DNA from: Pseudalkalibacillus sp. SCS-8
GTDB lineage: Bacteria > Bacillota > Bacilli > Bacillales > Fictibacillaceae
Reading direction: 5' to 3'
NCBI RefSeq assembly: GCF_040126055.1
Contig: NZ_CP143541.1
Location: 930,001 to 994,000 of the forward strand
DNA: 64,000 nucleotides
The position numbers and the translations under genes were made by a program. Shown here piece after piece: positions 19,072 to 27,653 of the stretch. Each line of letters starts with the position of its first letter. Positions within the stretch are counted from its first letter, which is position 1. The notes below the pieces were generated by a model that worked only from the letters and a program-made list of their open reading frames with translations, was not told the DNA's origin and did not search any database.

Positions 19072-19674
19072 CTAGATCCGTCCAATCATTCTCGTGTTCA
19101 TTTGGATTCCTGGCTGTCCGGGCAGCCAATTTGCGGGCACGCCTTCGCCTGTTTTCCGCCCATACTGGATCGCCTGAAGCAGTCTCAAGATCTCATACGC
19201 ATTACGCCCAACCTCTAACGGGTTTACGAGCTTTGAAACGATTGTCCCTTCCGGATCGATGATAATCGTAGCCCTGAGTGCAGCTCCAGCCTTTTCGTTC
19301 AACACCCGGTAGCTCCTGCAGATCTCCTGTGTCCGGTCACTTACAAGCGGGTACTGGACTTTCGCTGCCATCGGTGATACTTCGGTAAAAACTTTATGTG
19401 CATAAGCGCTGTCGGTGCTTATGGCAAGGACTTCAGCATCCAACGCTTGCAATTTAGGATAAATGGCAGCGACCGCCGCCAGTTCAGTCGGTCAAACAAA
19501 CGTGAAATCAGACCCATAAAAAAAGAGGATCACCCATTTGCCTAAATAATCATCCAATGACACGTCGATGATTTTCTTATCTTGATTAGAGTAAGCTTCA
19601 GCAGAAAATGAAGGCGCAGTATCCTTGGTTTGAGCGCAAAACGGCTGTTCACATTCCTCATGATTCTGATTCAC
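19072..19674 (-). CDS. Probable selenocysteine peroxiredoxin (PrxU type), TGA read as Sec
   Basis: Peroxiredoxin of the AhpC/TSA family that would reduce hydroperoxides in the cytosol. The frame is uninterrupted except for TGA at 19494-19492, exactly where the peroxidatic cysteine belongs: GSDFTFV-U-PTELAAVAA. Read through, the protein is 200 residues, with Sec at position 61. Flanking motifs are intact: DYLGKWVILFFYG, VLAISTDSAYAHKVF, TIIIDPEGTIV and VGRNAYEILRLLQA. The usual resolving cysteine (VCPANW) is valine (GVPANW). A SECIS-like hairpin follows the TGA. The GTG at 19674 with AGAGGTGAT upstream is preferred to the ATG at 19701. Alternatives are a pseudogene or sequencing error, but no other lesion is present. 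Confidence 0.78.
19465..19480 (-). promoter_or_regulatory. Candidate bacterial SECIS element
   Basis: On the minus strand, 11 nt after the TGA, GGCGGC-GGTC-GCTGCC forms a 6-bp stem (one G.U pair; an outer U-A can add a seventh) with a GGUC tetraloop. The loop begins about 18 nt from the TGA. A G within the first two loop bases and a 16-37 nt distance are the accepted bacterial SECIS rules, and GGUC is the core of the E. coli fdhF loop bound by SelB. Confidence 0.65.
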
Positions 19675-19858
19675 ATCATCACCTCTACATATGTCTTCCA
19701 TTCATATGTATTTAGGGTTCTCATAAGTTATACACTGGAAATTATGATGGAGATACGACCTATGTACTATCAGGAATTATATCTTTGGTTGAATTGGTTA
19801 AGGGCAAGATGTTTGCCATAATGTAAGACAACGAATCCTACATAATGGTAGGAGACGT

Positions 19859-19909
19859 CCCGGAATTGGTTAGTGGTTTTCCATTCTACCAGTTCCGGTT
19901 TTATTTTTG
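19859..19909 (+). terminator. Terminator-like hairpin with no obvious gene
   Basis: CCGGAA and TTCCGG close a stem that continues through TGGT/ACCA and TGG/CCA, followed by TTTTATTTTT. No convincing plus-strand gene lies just upstream, so it may end an unrecognised short transcript or insulate the divergent promoters. Confidence 0.5.
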
Positions 19910-19994
19910 TCTAAATTCAGTAGTTCTTTATTAATTACTGGTTTCAAGGTAAAATAAAAGTTAACAGAAAATTAAGATGAACAAGGGGGATGAG

Positions 19995-21848
19995 ATGAAA
20001 CAAGATGGACAACTTCAGAGAAAAGAAAAACTTTCGAACCTTTACCTTATGATGATTTCCATCATAGGATGGGGTTCGGTCGGCGCTGCAGCTTTTTTCC
20101 TCAAGGTACCAGATAACATCGTTGTATGGCTCTTATTTACCCTCTTCCTATTCATAACTGAATTTTTCCCGATGGCTGTCTGGAAGGGACATAGTTCACT
20201 GAGTTTTCCAGTCGTTTTTACGACTTATCTATTATTTGGTTTGCCATGGATCGTGGTAACCTATGCGATCGTCGTCTTTTTCGTCAATTTCATTCAACGA
20301 CGACCATTACGCATTCTGTTCTTCAACCCTGCTTTGCTGGTATTAAGCTTCATTGCAGCTGAAGCATTAACACGGGTGTTGCATGAGACGGTTTTTCAAG
20401 CCTACCCATTCAACCCAGGTTCGTTCATCACCATGCTCTTGATCACCTCCCTGTTCTATATCGTCAATAATCTATTGGTGGATATCGTCCTGTTGATTCG
20501 TCCACAGCCATATACGTTGAAAATATGGAAAAAGAAATTCTACTCGGAATCCATCAGTGCCATCATTTCCTTCATCTATATCGGAATCATGTTCTATCTC
20601 GGAAACCAGAACAGAGGGGTCATTGATGTCTTTGCGTATTTCTTCTTTTTCTCACCACTTGTAGGATTAGCCTTGCTCAGTTCCATTATTGCCAGACTCC
20701 AAACCGAGCGGAACCGATTGAATGCGTTGTTTGACATTTCCACTGAGCTGAACAGGTGGCTGCCTTCCAAGCAATGGATCGAATCAATCCGGTCAAGCTT
20801 ACGTAACTTCGTCGACGCAGATGCAAGTATTTTGTGGGTCAACGAAAATGGACATTGGAAGGTTCGCTTTCAGAATGGACAGGTTTCAAAAAGTGAGGAT
20901 CCCCGTGAGGTACGTGGGTTCGATCAGGTGAAGGAATTGGTCGTCTTCCATGATCGGAAGAAGGATCCTGGCTATGCACCGTCTTACTTTGACAAAGCGT
21001 TGAAATCCTTCATCTATGCCCCGATCATCCTTGAGGATCAATGCCTCGGAATGTTTGCAGTCGGAAAAAGCAGGAGTAACAGCTTCCGTCCGGAAGAGAT
21101 TCAATCTGTTGCGACGCTCGCCAATCAGCTTGCAGTCGTCATCAAGACAAGGACGCTCATTTCCGAACAGGAAAAACGGACAGTGCTTGAGGAGCGGAAC
21201 CGGATTGCAAGGGAAATCCATGATGGCGTCGCCCAGTCGTTGGCAGGAGCAGTCATGAAGCTTGAAACCGCCGACCGGAAGTTTTACCAGAAGCCGCCTG
21301 AAGCTCATCGTCTCGTAACCGACAGTCTAAGTAAACTGCGGATGAGCTTGAAGGAAATCCGCGAATCCATCTATGCGTTGCGACCATATGAAACTGAACG
21401 CGTCGGATTGAAGCAGGCTGTTCTCAAGCGGATCGATGTCATCAAGAAGGAATCTGGACTCGACATCCAATTCGAGGAACGCGGTGAGCCGGTAATCTTA
21501 AGCACCATGGTTGAGAAAGTGATGTTCGACATTTTCCAGGAAAGTGTCCAGAATATCATCAAGCATGCTCAAGCATCTAAGATCGATGTCTTGCTAAGCT
21601 ATCAAAAAGAACATGTCTTATTGAAGGTATCTGATGATGGGATCGGTTTTTCGTTGCTTGATGCGATGATCAAAGCGAAAAACCAGCCGCATTTTGGTAT
21701 CCTGAGCATGAATGAACAGGCGGAAAAAATCGAAGCTGTACTTCAAATCGATAGTAAAGAGAACAAGGGCACAGAGATTAATTTGACTGTACCGAAGCTT
21801 GGTATGGAAGGAGGAATGGGTCATGATCAACGTCATGTTAGTGGATGA
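19995..21848 (+). CDS. Sensor histidine kinase, NarL-partner type, with GAF domain
   Basis: 617 residues. The N-terminal third has about seven or eight membrane segments. A GAF-like domain follows (about 250-395, with [20 protein letters not shown]), then a HisKA_3 dimerisation helix with phospho-acceptor His409 in [16 protein letters not shown] and an HATPase_c domain ([34 protein letters not shown]). It autophosphorylates and passes the phosphate to the regulator encoded next. The ATG at 19995 has AAGGGGGATGAG directly upstream; the ATG 18 nt earlier has no ribosome site. The stimulus is unknown. Confidence 0.92.
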   Translation: MKQDGQLQRKEKLSNLYLMMISIIGWGSVGAAAFFLKVPDNIVVWLLFTLFLFITEFFPMAVWKGHSSLSFPVVFTTYLLFGLPWIVVTYAIVVFFVNFIQRRPLRILFFNPALLVLSFIAAEALTRVLHETVFQAYPFNPGSFITMLLITSLFYIVNNLLVDIVLLIRPQPYTLKIWKKKFYSESISAIISFIYIGIMFYLGNQNRGVIDVFAYFFFFSPLVGLALLSSIIARLQTERNRLNALFDISTELNRWLPSKQWIESIRSSLRNFVDADASILWVNENGHWKVRFQNGQVSKSEDPREVRGFDQVKELVVFHDRKKDPGYAPSYFDKALKSFIYAPIILEDQCLGMFAVGKSRSNSFRPEEIQSVATLANQLAVVIKTRTLISEQEKRTVLEERNRIAREIHDGVAQSLAGAVMKLETADRKFYQKPPEAHRLVTDSLSKLRMSLKEIRESIYALRPYETERVGLKQAVLKRIDVIKKESGLDIQFEERGEPVILSTMVEKVMFDIFQESVQNIIKHAQASKIDVLLSYQKEHVLLKVSDDGIGFSLLDAMIKAKNQPHFGILSMNEQAEKIEAVLQIDSKENKGTEINLTVPKLGMEGGMGHDQRHVSG

Positions 21849-22461
21849 TCATGCCGTTTTACGAGACGGATTGTCCAACATATTTGAAATGGAAGAAGAT
21901 ATCAATGTCGTGGGAGAAGCGGTAAGCGGGAATGAGGCCCTGGAATCAATCGGAGAGATCAAGCCGGATGTCGTGTTGCTCGACATCAATCTCCCGGATA
22001 AAAACGGGGTGGAATTGACCGCCATCCTCAAAAGGGATTATCCGGATATCAAAATACTGATTCTTACAATGCACAGCATGGATGAATATTTCATGGCTGC
22101 CATCCGTGAAGGGGCAGACGGATACTTGCTTAAAGACGCGCCCTCGGTCCAAGTCGTCGAGGCGATCCGAACCGTCGCGAAAGGGGAATCCGTCATCGAT
22201 CCGTCTCTTACCAAAAAACTACTCGGCTTCTATAACCAGAAAAATGAATCATCCGATAAGAATGAATTGACCGACCGGGAAAAGGAAGTCTTAATCTGTC
22301 TCGTCGAAGGACTGAGCAACAAAGAGATCGGGGAGAAGCTCTTCATCAGTGATAAGACCGTCAAGATCCACGTAAGCAAGATTTTCAAGAAAATCAATGT
22401 GAAAAGCCGGTCCCAGGCAGTCATCTATGCCGTCCAAAATCAGCTCGTCCCATTGCCATAA
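21823..22461 (+). CDS. NarL/FixJ family response regulator
   Basis: 212 residues. The receiver domain has the acidic pair Asp8-Asp9, phosphorylation site Asp54 in [10 protein letters not shown], the conserved Thr in ILTMHS and Lys in YLLKDAP. The C-terminal LuxR-type helix-turn-helix is [20 protein letters not shown] and [19 protein letters not shown]. It overlaps the kinase gene by 26 bp with AAGGAGG inside the kinase end, so the two are made together. The organisation resembles LiaRS/DesKR-like pairs; targets are not evident. Confidence 0.95.
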   Translation: MINVMLVDDHAVLRDGLSNIFEMEEDINVVGEAVSGNEALESIGEIKPDVVLLDINLPDKNGVELTAILKRDYPDIKILILTMHSMDEYFMAAIREGADGYLLKDAPSVQVVEAIRTVAKGESVIDPSLTKKLLGFYNQKNESSDKNELTDREKEVLICLVEGLSNKEIGEKLFISDKTVKIHVSKIFKKINVKSRSQAVIYAVQNQLVPLP

Positions 22462-22484
22462 AGGAATTCAATAAACGAATATGG

Positions 22485-22523
22485 ACTGACCCTTGCAGCA
22501 GCATGCTATAGGGTCAGTTTTTT
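22485..22523 (+). terminator. Terminator after the two-component operon
   Basis: ACTGACCC / GGGTCAGT stem with an 18-nt loop and six T. Confidence 0.85.
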
Positions 22524-22710
22524 CATTCTCACCCATTCTTTTTGTCCAACGTCAAAAGTGCGGTTAATTGGAAATAAACACCACTTACTTGTACCTTTGG
22601 GAATGTTTATTCCTGGAATAGAAACCTCAGTACGTTTTTCATTTCATTATGGTACGATGTTTTCCGTAATGGCCATTACAACCATACTTAACGCAAAAGG
22701 GAGATTCTTG

Positions 22711-23343
22711 ATGAAAACAATAATGAGTGTAATCATGACAGTTACCTTGCTAGTCTCTGGATTTGCTGTACATTCCTATGCCGAATCGACGAGTGAGCTT
22801 CCGAAAGGCGATTTTTATAACCTGAAACTCATCGGTGTACCGAAGGACAAAAAGGCTCCTATGAAAAATAATGACGGAACACGAATCTTCGTGCCGTTGT
22901 ATGGTGAATCGAACATCTGGCTCCGTGAAGGAGATTTCCAGGTTCTTGATGCGAATGGGACAGATGAAGACGACGCTGAATTCCAACTGCCGAACCCTGA
23001 TCCAAACAATGATGGAACGACTGAATACACGGTTTATGTCCGAGCACTCGGAAAGCCGGGCGGTGAAGCGACGATGAACACATGTGGCACAGATGCCGAC
23101 ACAGGGGAAACCTACTGTTCCGACCAGAAGCTGGTTGTTACTCGAACTGCGGGTCAAAGCCCATGGACGAATGCTTCAGGAGAACTCTTCTATATCTACA
23201 CGGATACAGATGGTGATGGTGAACCCGAACGCTACAATCTGTTCAACGACCAATTCGAGGATTACTATTGGGAGTATGACAACAATGGCTTGAAAGTGGC
23301 ACAGCTTCGTTTTTACAGAGGCGTATCCACGCAAGTCCAATAA
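22711..23343 (+). CDS. Secreted protein of unknown function
   Basis: 210 residues from the ATG at 22711, with AAGGGAG upstream. The signal peptide KTIMSVIMTVTLLVSGFAVHS ends AYA, giving a likely signal peptidase I site before ESTSELPKGDF. The mature protein is acidic, with calcium-loop-like stretches (DADTGE, DTDGDGEP) and two cysteines (NTCGTD, TYCSDQ) that could form a disulfide outside the cell. The first half reads as a beta-rich domain (YNLKLIGVPKDKK, RIFVPLYGESNIWL). No family recognised. It stands alone between two terminators. Confidence 0.72.
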   Translation: MKTIMSVIMTVTLLVSGFAVHSYAESTSELPKGDFYNLKLIGVPKDKKAPMKNNDGTRIFVPLYGESNIWLREGDFQVLDANGTDEDDAEFQLPNPDPNNDGTTEYTVYVRALGKPGGEATMNTCGTDADTGETYCSDQKLVVTRTAGQSPWTNASGELFYIYTDTDGDGEPERYNLFNDQFEDYYWEYDNNGLKVAQLRFYRGVSTQVQ

Positions 23344-23351
23344 AGACAAAA

Positions 23352-23383
23352 ACTCGGAATCCAATTCAAGGGTTCCGTTTTTT
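23352..23383 (+). terminator. Terminator after the secreted-protein gene
   Basis: CGGAATCC / GGGTTCCG stem with one mismatch and a 7-nt loop, followed by six T. Confidence 0.8.
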
Positions 23384-23590
23384 GTTACAGCTCGAGGGAA
23401 GCTAGACAGCGGTCGATCGGGCTGAAATAAATTACTTTTTACATAAAAATAGGACCGTCTATAACTTTTGTACGACCGTCCCATAGTGCTTATGCAAAAA
23501 GATTTACGCCATTAGCGTAATAGTCAGAACCCTTCTTAACCAGGATAATAGAGATAGAGAATCTTTATAATATTCTGACGGGGAGGATTT

Positions 23591-26065
23591 ATGATAATGA
23601 AGAAAGTTTTTTCTTTACTGATGGTTGCTGCGCTCATCGTTCCTTTGCTTTTTGCACAAGGTCCGAGTGTCAAAGCGCAATCCAGCGCATCAATCGATCC
23701 ATTGCTTACTGAAAAACTGGCAAATACGACAGAAGCGGTTCAAGTCATCGTCACGTTCAAAGGCGACGGGAAACCGACGACAGCACAGCTGGATCTCTTA
23801 AAGGATGTAGGTGTGAAAACAGGGATCACGATGAATGCGTTGCCGATTGCAGGTGTATTGGCGACAAAGGCACAGGTAGATGAGCTAGCAGCAAACCCTG
23901 AAGTTCGATCACTTTATCTGAATGAAAAAGTAAAGTTTTTCAACGCAGATTCTACAGAAATAACAGGCGTTGATAAAGCACGTACAGATGCACGAATGAC
24001 GAAGGAAAACGGTGGTATGCCTGTCTCTGGTAAAGGAGTCGGCGTTGTCGTCAATGACAGCGGTGTCGATGGGACCCATAAGGACCACCAGTTAGGTAAA
24101 AATCTTGTTCAGAACGTTTTAGGAACGACAAACCTGAACAGCCTCGTATCCGGCATCATCCCGATTACATACACAGAGGATGTTGCGAATACCGATACGA
24201 ACTCCGGTCACGGGACTCACGTAGCGGGTACAGTCGGTGGTACTGGTGCGATGTCAGGTGGCAAGTATGAAGGAGCGGCACCAGGAGCAGATATGATCGG
24301 TTACGGTTCAGGCGGAGCCTTGTTCATTCTTGATGGAATCGGTGGTTTCGACTATGCGATTTCTCATAAGGAAAAATACAACATCGGACTCATTACGAAC
24401 TCTTGGGGATCATCCGGTGGATTCGATCCGGATCACCCGGTGAACGTAGCGAGTAAAAAAGCGTACGATCATGGAATCACGACACTGTTTGCAGCAGGAA
24501 ATGAAGGACCTGGCGAGGATACACATAATCCATATGCGAAAGCACCATGGGTTATCTCGGTTGCTGCTGGTGTGAAAGATGGATCACTCGCTGACTTCTC
24601 CTCTCGTGGAACAAAAGGTGTCGGCGGAACATTCACTGTCGATGGTGAAGAGTGGACGTGGGTCGATCGTCCAACGGTTACAGCACCAGGTGTGGATATC
24701 ATTTCAACCCGTGTCATCGCTCCAGTTTCTTCTCTATCCCTGGATGCGGATGCAGAAGAGATTGAAACAGCGTACCTTCCTTATTACACGTTGATGAGCG
24801 GAACATCCATGGCGACACCACACGTTGCAGGAATCGTCGCATTGATGCTTGAAGCGAATCCGAACCTGACACCAGATGAAATCAAAGCGATTTTAGAAGA
24901 TACTGCAACGAACATGCCTGGCTATGAGCCTTGGGAAGTCGGAGCAGGGTATGTGAATGCTTATAACGCAGTGGATGCTGCAATGTTTGGCACGAATTAT
25001 GGCGCAACGACGAACATGAATCAGGACTTCAATAGTTCAGTAGATTCAAGTGTCGATCGCGAAGAATTTACTGTAGACTACAACCCAGCAACACTTGTGT
25101 CGGATAACCAACATGAGTTTACTGTTGAGGAAGGGTTGACGAGTTTAGTAGCGAAGGTGAACGGTAAAGGAATCCTCGAAGAAACAGGAAACCCGATCAA
25201 CCTTGTATTGATAGCGCCGGACGGAACAGAGTATAGCTCTGGAATCAGCTTGCTGTTCACGCTTTATACCGATCGAACAGTATCGGTGAACGCTCCAATG
25301 GCAGGTACGTGGAAAGCAGAAATCCGCGGCTTGCGTGGCCATGAAGCGAACCCGAACGGAACAGCAGCACCGGAAAATGTAAAAGGAACTCTAACCTACA
25401 AATCTGTCAGTGGTTTTACTGGATTGAATGATATTGAAGGTCACCCGGCAGCAGCAGGTATCAAGACAGCTGTAAGTGAAAGATTGGTAGACGGGTTTGC
25501 GGATGGCACTTTCAAGCCGGATGCGAATCTGTTACGAAAAGATATGGCGAAATACCTTGTCATGGGTGCAGAAGTACGTCAACAGCTACCAGCAGGTGGA
25601 GCAACTTTTTCAGATGTTAAGCTTGAGGACCTACCTTTGGTAGAAGCAGTTGCAGCGAAAGGCGCAGCATTCAAGGGTGAAACATACAAGACTGACGCGG
25701 TAATGAAGGCAGTATCTGAAGGGAAGTTCAACCCTGAGGGGACCGTTTCCAAAGCAGAAGTTGCGTATTCACTCGTTCAAAGCTTAGGCTTGCAGGAAGA
25801 AGCTCAAGCACATGAGGGCGATGTAACGGTTCAATACGGAGATGAGCGTCTGTTGATTGAAGACCAGGCTGACATCCCAGCCGAATTGAAAGGCTACGTA
25901 CAGCTGGCACTGGACTTGAACATCCTGAACGCGAAGTTCAGCGTGACTCAAGGACCATACGATCATGAGCCGACTGTACATGCTACGTTCGCACCGAACG
26001 AAACTGTGAAGCGTGGAGATTTCGCGGTCGCAATCTCACGCTACTACAACGCTTATCATCAATAA
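23591..26065 (+). CDS. Secreted subtilisin-like serine protease with SLH-like C-terminus
   Basis: 824 residues. Signal peptide (FSLLMVAALIVPLLFAQ, cleavage near VKAQ), an I9-like propeptide (about 45-118, VQVIVTFKGDGKPTTAQ), then an S8 catalytic domain with Asp156 (VNDSGVDGTH), His207 (SGHGTHVAGT), oxyanion Asn304 (AAGNEGPG) and Ser406 (GTSMATPHVAG). A pre-peptidase-like beta domain follows, and the last 210 residues contain SLH-like repeats (AVSERLVDGFADGTFKPDAN; ALDLNILNAKF), suggesting attachment to the cell wall polymer. GGGAGG precedes the ATG at 23591; a second ATG at 23597 is possible. Probably a scavenging protease at the cell surface. Confidence 0.93.
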   Translation: MIMKKVFSLLMVAALIVPLLFAQGPSVKAQSSASIDPLLTEKLANTTEAVQVIVTFKGDGKPTTAQLDLLKDVGVKTGITMNALPIAGVLATKAQVDELAANPEVRSLYLNEKVKFFNADSTEITGVDKARTDARMTKENGGMPVSGKGVGVVVNDSGVDGTHKDHQLGKNLVQNVLGTTNLNSLVSGIIPITYTEDVANTDTNSGHGTHVAGTVGGTGAMSGGKYEGAAPGADMIGYGSGGALFILDGIGGFDYAISHKEKYNIGLITNSWGSSGGFDPDHPVNVASKKAYDHGITTLFAAGNEGPGEDTHNPYAKAPWVISVAAGVKDGSLADFSSRGTKGVGGTFTVDGEEWTWVDRPTVTAPGVDIISTRVIAPVSSLSLDADAEEIETAYLPYYTLMSGTSMATPHVAGIVALMLEANPNLTPDEIKAILEDTATNMPGYEPWEVGAGYVNAYNAVDAAMFGTNYGATTNMNQDFNSSVDSSVDREEFTVDYNPATLVSDNQHEFTVEEGLTSLVAKVNGKGILEETGNPINLVLIAPDGTEYSSGISLLFTLYTDRTVSVNAPMAGTWKAEIRGLRGHEANPNGTAAPENVKGTLTYKSVSGFTGLNDIEGHPAAAGIKTAVSERLVDGFADGTFKPDANLLRKDMAKYLVMGAEVRQQLPAGGATFSDVKLEDLPLVEAVAAKGAAFKGETYKTDAVMKAVSEGKFNPEGTVSKAEVAYSLVQSLGLQEEAQAHEGDVTVQYGDERLLIEDQADIPAELKGYVQLALDLNILNAKFSVTQGPYDHEPTVHATFAPNETVKRGDFAVAISRYYNAYHQ

Positions 26066-26078
26066 TGAGCTAGGCTAT

Positions 26079-26107
26079 ACCCAGTCCTTTTCAGGGCTGG
26101 GTTTTTT
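26079..26107 (+). terminator. Terminator after the subtilase gene
   Basis: ACCCAGTCCTT pairs with AGGGCTGGGT (one G.U pair) around a short loop, followed by T6. Confidence 0.85.
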
Positions 26108-26175
26108 CTTATTTCAAAAGGAAATCATGATTCTCATATGGAAGTAGAAGGACGGGTAAACGAAGGGGGTACATA

Positions 26176-26715
26176 ATGAGAATGAAATGGTTCATCATAA
26201 TTACGATCGTGTTGTTGGGCGGCTGTTCCAACGAAGAGAGCTTCAACAAGATTTTACAGGATGACCGTATTGAAACACTCGTCCATCAAGAAGAGGTAGA
26301 TCACGGAGTCGTGCTGTTCTACGTTCCGGCTATTACGAGTGAGGAAGAGCCAGCAGCCAGATTTGAAGCCAGATTCATTAAGAAGACTCTATTTGGGTGG
26401 GAAGCGACGTTCGATCGAGGAGGTACATCTTCCGGGGTAGACGATACGAAACTCTTCAGTCAGTACATTCAAGGCGATGAAGGAGATTCGCCATTTCCGT
26501 TGCTGTTTGGTGAAGTTACCGATTTGACGATAAAAAGGATCGTCATACAATATTCTGATGGCGTTGAAACTGAAGCGAAAACGGTACAAAATAATGGGGA
26601 GCATTTCTGGTTTGCCTTTGTGGATGAACCGACTGAGAAAATGAAGTATACGATAACAGGATTTTCAGAAGACGGGGAGGTCGTAGAAACGATCGAAGAG
26701 GAATCCATTCATTAA
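26176..26715 (+). CDS. Small lipoprotein, unknown function
   Basis: 179 residues. N-terminal MRMKWFIIITIVLLGGCSNE gives a lipobox LGGC, so the protein is anchored outside the membrane. The mature part is acidic, with beta-strand-like stretches (GVVLFYVPAITS, FGEVTDLTIKRIVIQYSDG, HFWFAFVDEPTEKMKY). The pattern is like small Bacillus lipoproteins of undefined function. GAAGGGGGTACATA precedes the ATG. It lies 13 bp upstream of a histidine phosphatase gene and is probably co-transcribed with it. No family assigned. Confidence 0.72.
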   Translation: MRMKWFIIITIVLLGGCSNEESFNKILQDDRIETLVHQEEVDHGVVLFYVPAITSEEEPAARFEARFIKKTLFGWEATFDRGGTSSGVDDTKLFSQYIQGDEGDSPFPLLFGEVTDLTIKRIVIQYSDGVETEAKTVQNNGEHFWFAFVDEPTEKMKYTITGFSEDGEVVETIEEESIH

Positions 26716-26728
26716 GGAGGAATAGAAG

Positions 26729-27265
26729 ATGGCAACGAACATCTACATCGTCAGACATTGCAAGGCGGAGGGGCAACCGCCCGAGGCTCCGCTTACTCAA
26801 GAGGGCTTTGAACAGGCGGACGAATTGGCCCGCTTTTTTACCGATAAAAAGATTCAGCGGATTATCTCAAGTCCGTTCACACGGGCGCAACAATCCATCA
26901 AACCGACCGCACAACAGCTAGGAGTCCAGGTGGAACTCGACGATCGACTTGCTGAACGTATATTGAGCTCACAGCCACTGGATGATTGGATGGACAAGCT
27001 GGCAGCGTCCTATGAAGACATGCATCTCAAATTCGAGGGCGGAGAATCCAGTCAGGAAGCACTAAGGAGGGCGCTTGCTGTCATCGACGAGGTGAAAGGT
27101 GGGGACGAGGACGCAATCATCGTCACACATGGTAACCTCATGTCATTAATCCTGCAGCATTATGATGATGTGAGTGGTTTTGAAAAATGGAAGGAACTGA
27201 GTAATCCAGATGTCTATCATTTGTCTTTTGATGAGGGGAGCAACCTTCAACGGATTTGGCGATGA
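26729..27265 (+). CDS. Histidine phosphatase superfamily protein (phosphoglycerate mutase-like)
   Basis: 178 residues. The phosphohistidine motif is IYIVRHCKAEG (RHC in place of the common RHG), with the second catalytic arginine region IISSPFTRAQQS, the acid position DDRLAER and the C-terminal histidine VTHGNLMSLIL. Such proteins are usually cytosolic phosphatases on small phosphoesters rather than glycolytic mutases. AAGGAGGAATAGAAG precedes the ATG. It follows the lipoprotein gene by 13 bp. Confidence 0.9.
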   Translation: MATNIYIVRHCKAEGQPPEAPLTQEGFEQADELARFFTDKKIQRIISSPFTRAQQSIKPTAQQLGVQVELDDRLAERILSSQPLDDWMDKLAASYEDMHLKFEGGESSQEALRRALAVIDEVKGGDEDAIIVTHGNLMSLILQHYDDVSGFEKWKELSNPDVYHLSFDEGSNLQRIWR

Positions 27266-27308
27266 AAGGGTTTCATGCGTCCCCGAAATTGAGAAATACG
27301 TGAAATGA

Positions 27309-27580
27309 GGGACGCAAAGGAGGCTCATGCGTCCTCGAAAACGAGAAAAAAGGAATATTGGGGTGCGAAAGAGGCGTATTCGTTACCCAAAAACGAGAAA
27401 AACGCAATATTAGGGTGCGAAAGAGGCGTATTCGTTACCCAAAAACGAGAAAAACGCAATATTAGGGTGCGAAAGAGGCGTATTCGTTACCCAAAAACGA
27501 GAAAAACGCAATATTGGGGTGCGAAAGAGGCGTATTCGTTACCCAAAAACGAGAAAAATGCAATATTGGGGTGCGAAAGA
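27309..27580. repeat. 52-bp tandem repeat array
   Basis: Four almost identical 52-bp units (27361-27412, 27413-27464, 27465-27516, 27517-27568), a partial fifth (27569-27580) and a diverged unit upstream (27309-27360); further decayed sequence reaches back to about 27266. Each unit starts GGGTGCGAAAGAGGCG, has TTCGTTACCC and ends ACGAGAAAAACGCAATATT. GGGT-CGAA and TTCG-ACCC can pair within a unit. No unique spacers, so not CRISPR. The 102-codon frame across it is a by-product. Confidence 0.9.
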
Positions 27581-27614
27581 TCAGTCCCACATTATGAATC
27601 ACTCATCAAATGAA

Positions 27615-27642
27615 AAAAGAGGCGCGAAACCGCGCCTCTTTT
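27615..27642. terminator. Bidirectional terminator between the repeat array and the M36 gene
   Basis: AAAAGAGGCGCG pairs with CGCGCCTCTTTT around a 4-nt loop; A and T runs on either side allow use in both directions. It lies 12 bp from the stop of the protease gene. Confidence 0.85.
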
Positions 27643-27653
27643 CCTATTACACC

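Noticed and set aside
19072..19701. Two separate genes or an ordinary pseudogene at the peroxiredoxin locus
   Set aside because: The halves share one frame, no other lesion exists, and the TGA is exactly the catalytic codon followed by a SECIS-like hairpin. A pseudogene is kept as an alternative but is less likely.
19743..19821. Short plus-strand ORF MMEIRPMYYQELYLWLNW before the terminator-like hairpin
   Set aside because: No ribosome site and nothing familiar in the sequence; possible but not supportable.
23503..23520. TTACGC-CATTA-GCGTAA palindrome upstream of the subtilase as a regulator site
   Set aside because: Arms are only six bases long and no second copy was seen; could be chance.
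27309..27580. CRISPR array
   Set aside because: Units are contiguous 52-bp repeats without unique spacers, and no cas genes are present.
27305..27613. 102-residue protein across the tandem repeat
   Set aside because: No ribosome site at the start and its sequence is only the repeat read in successive frames.
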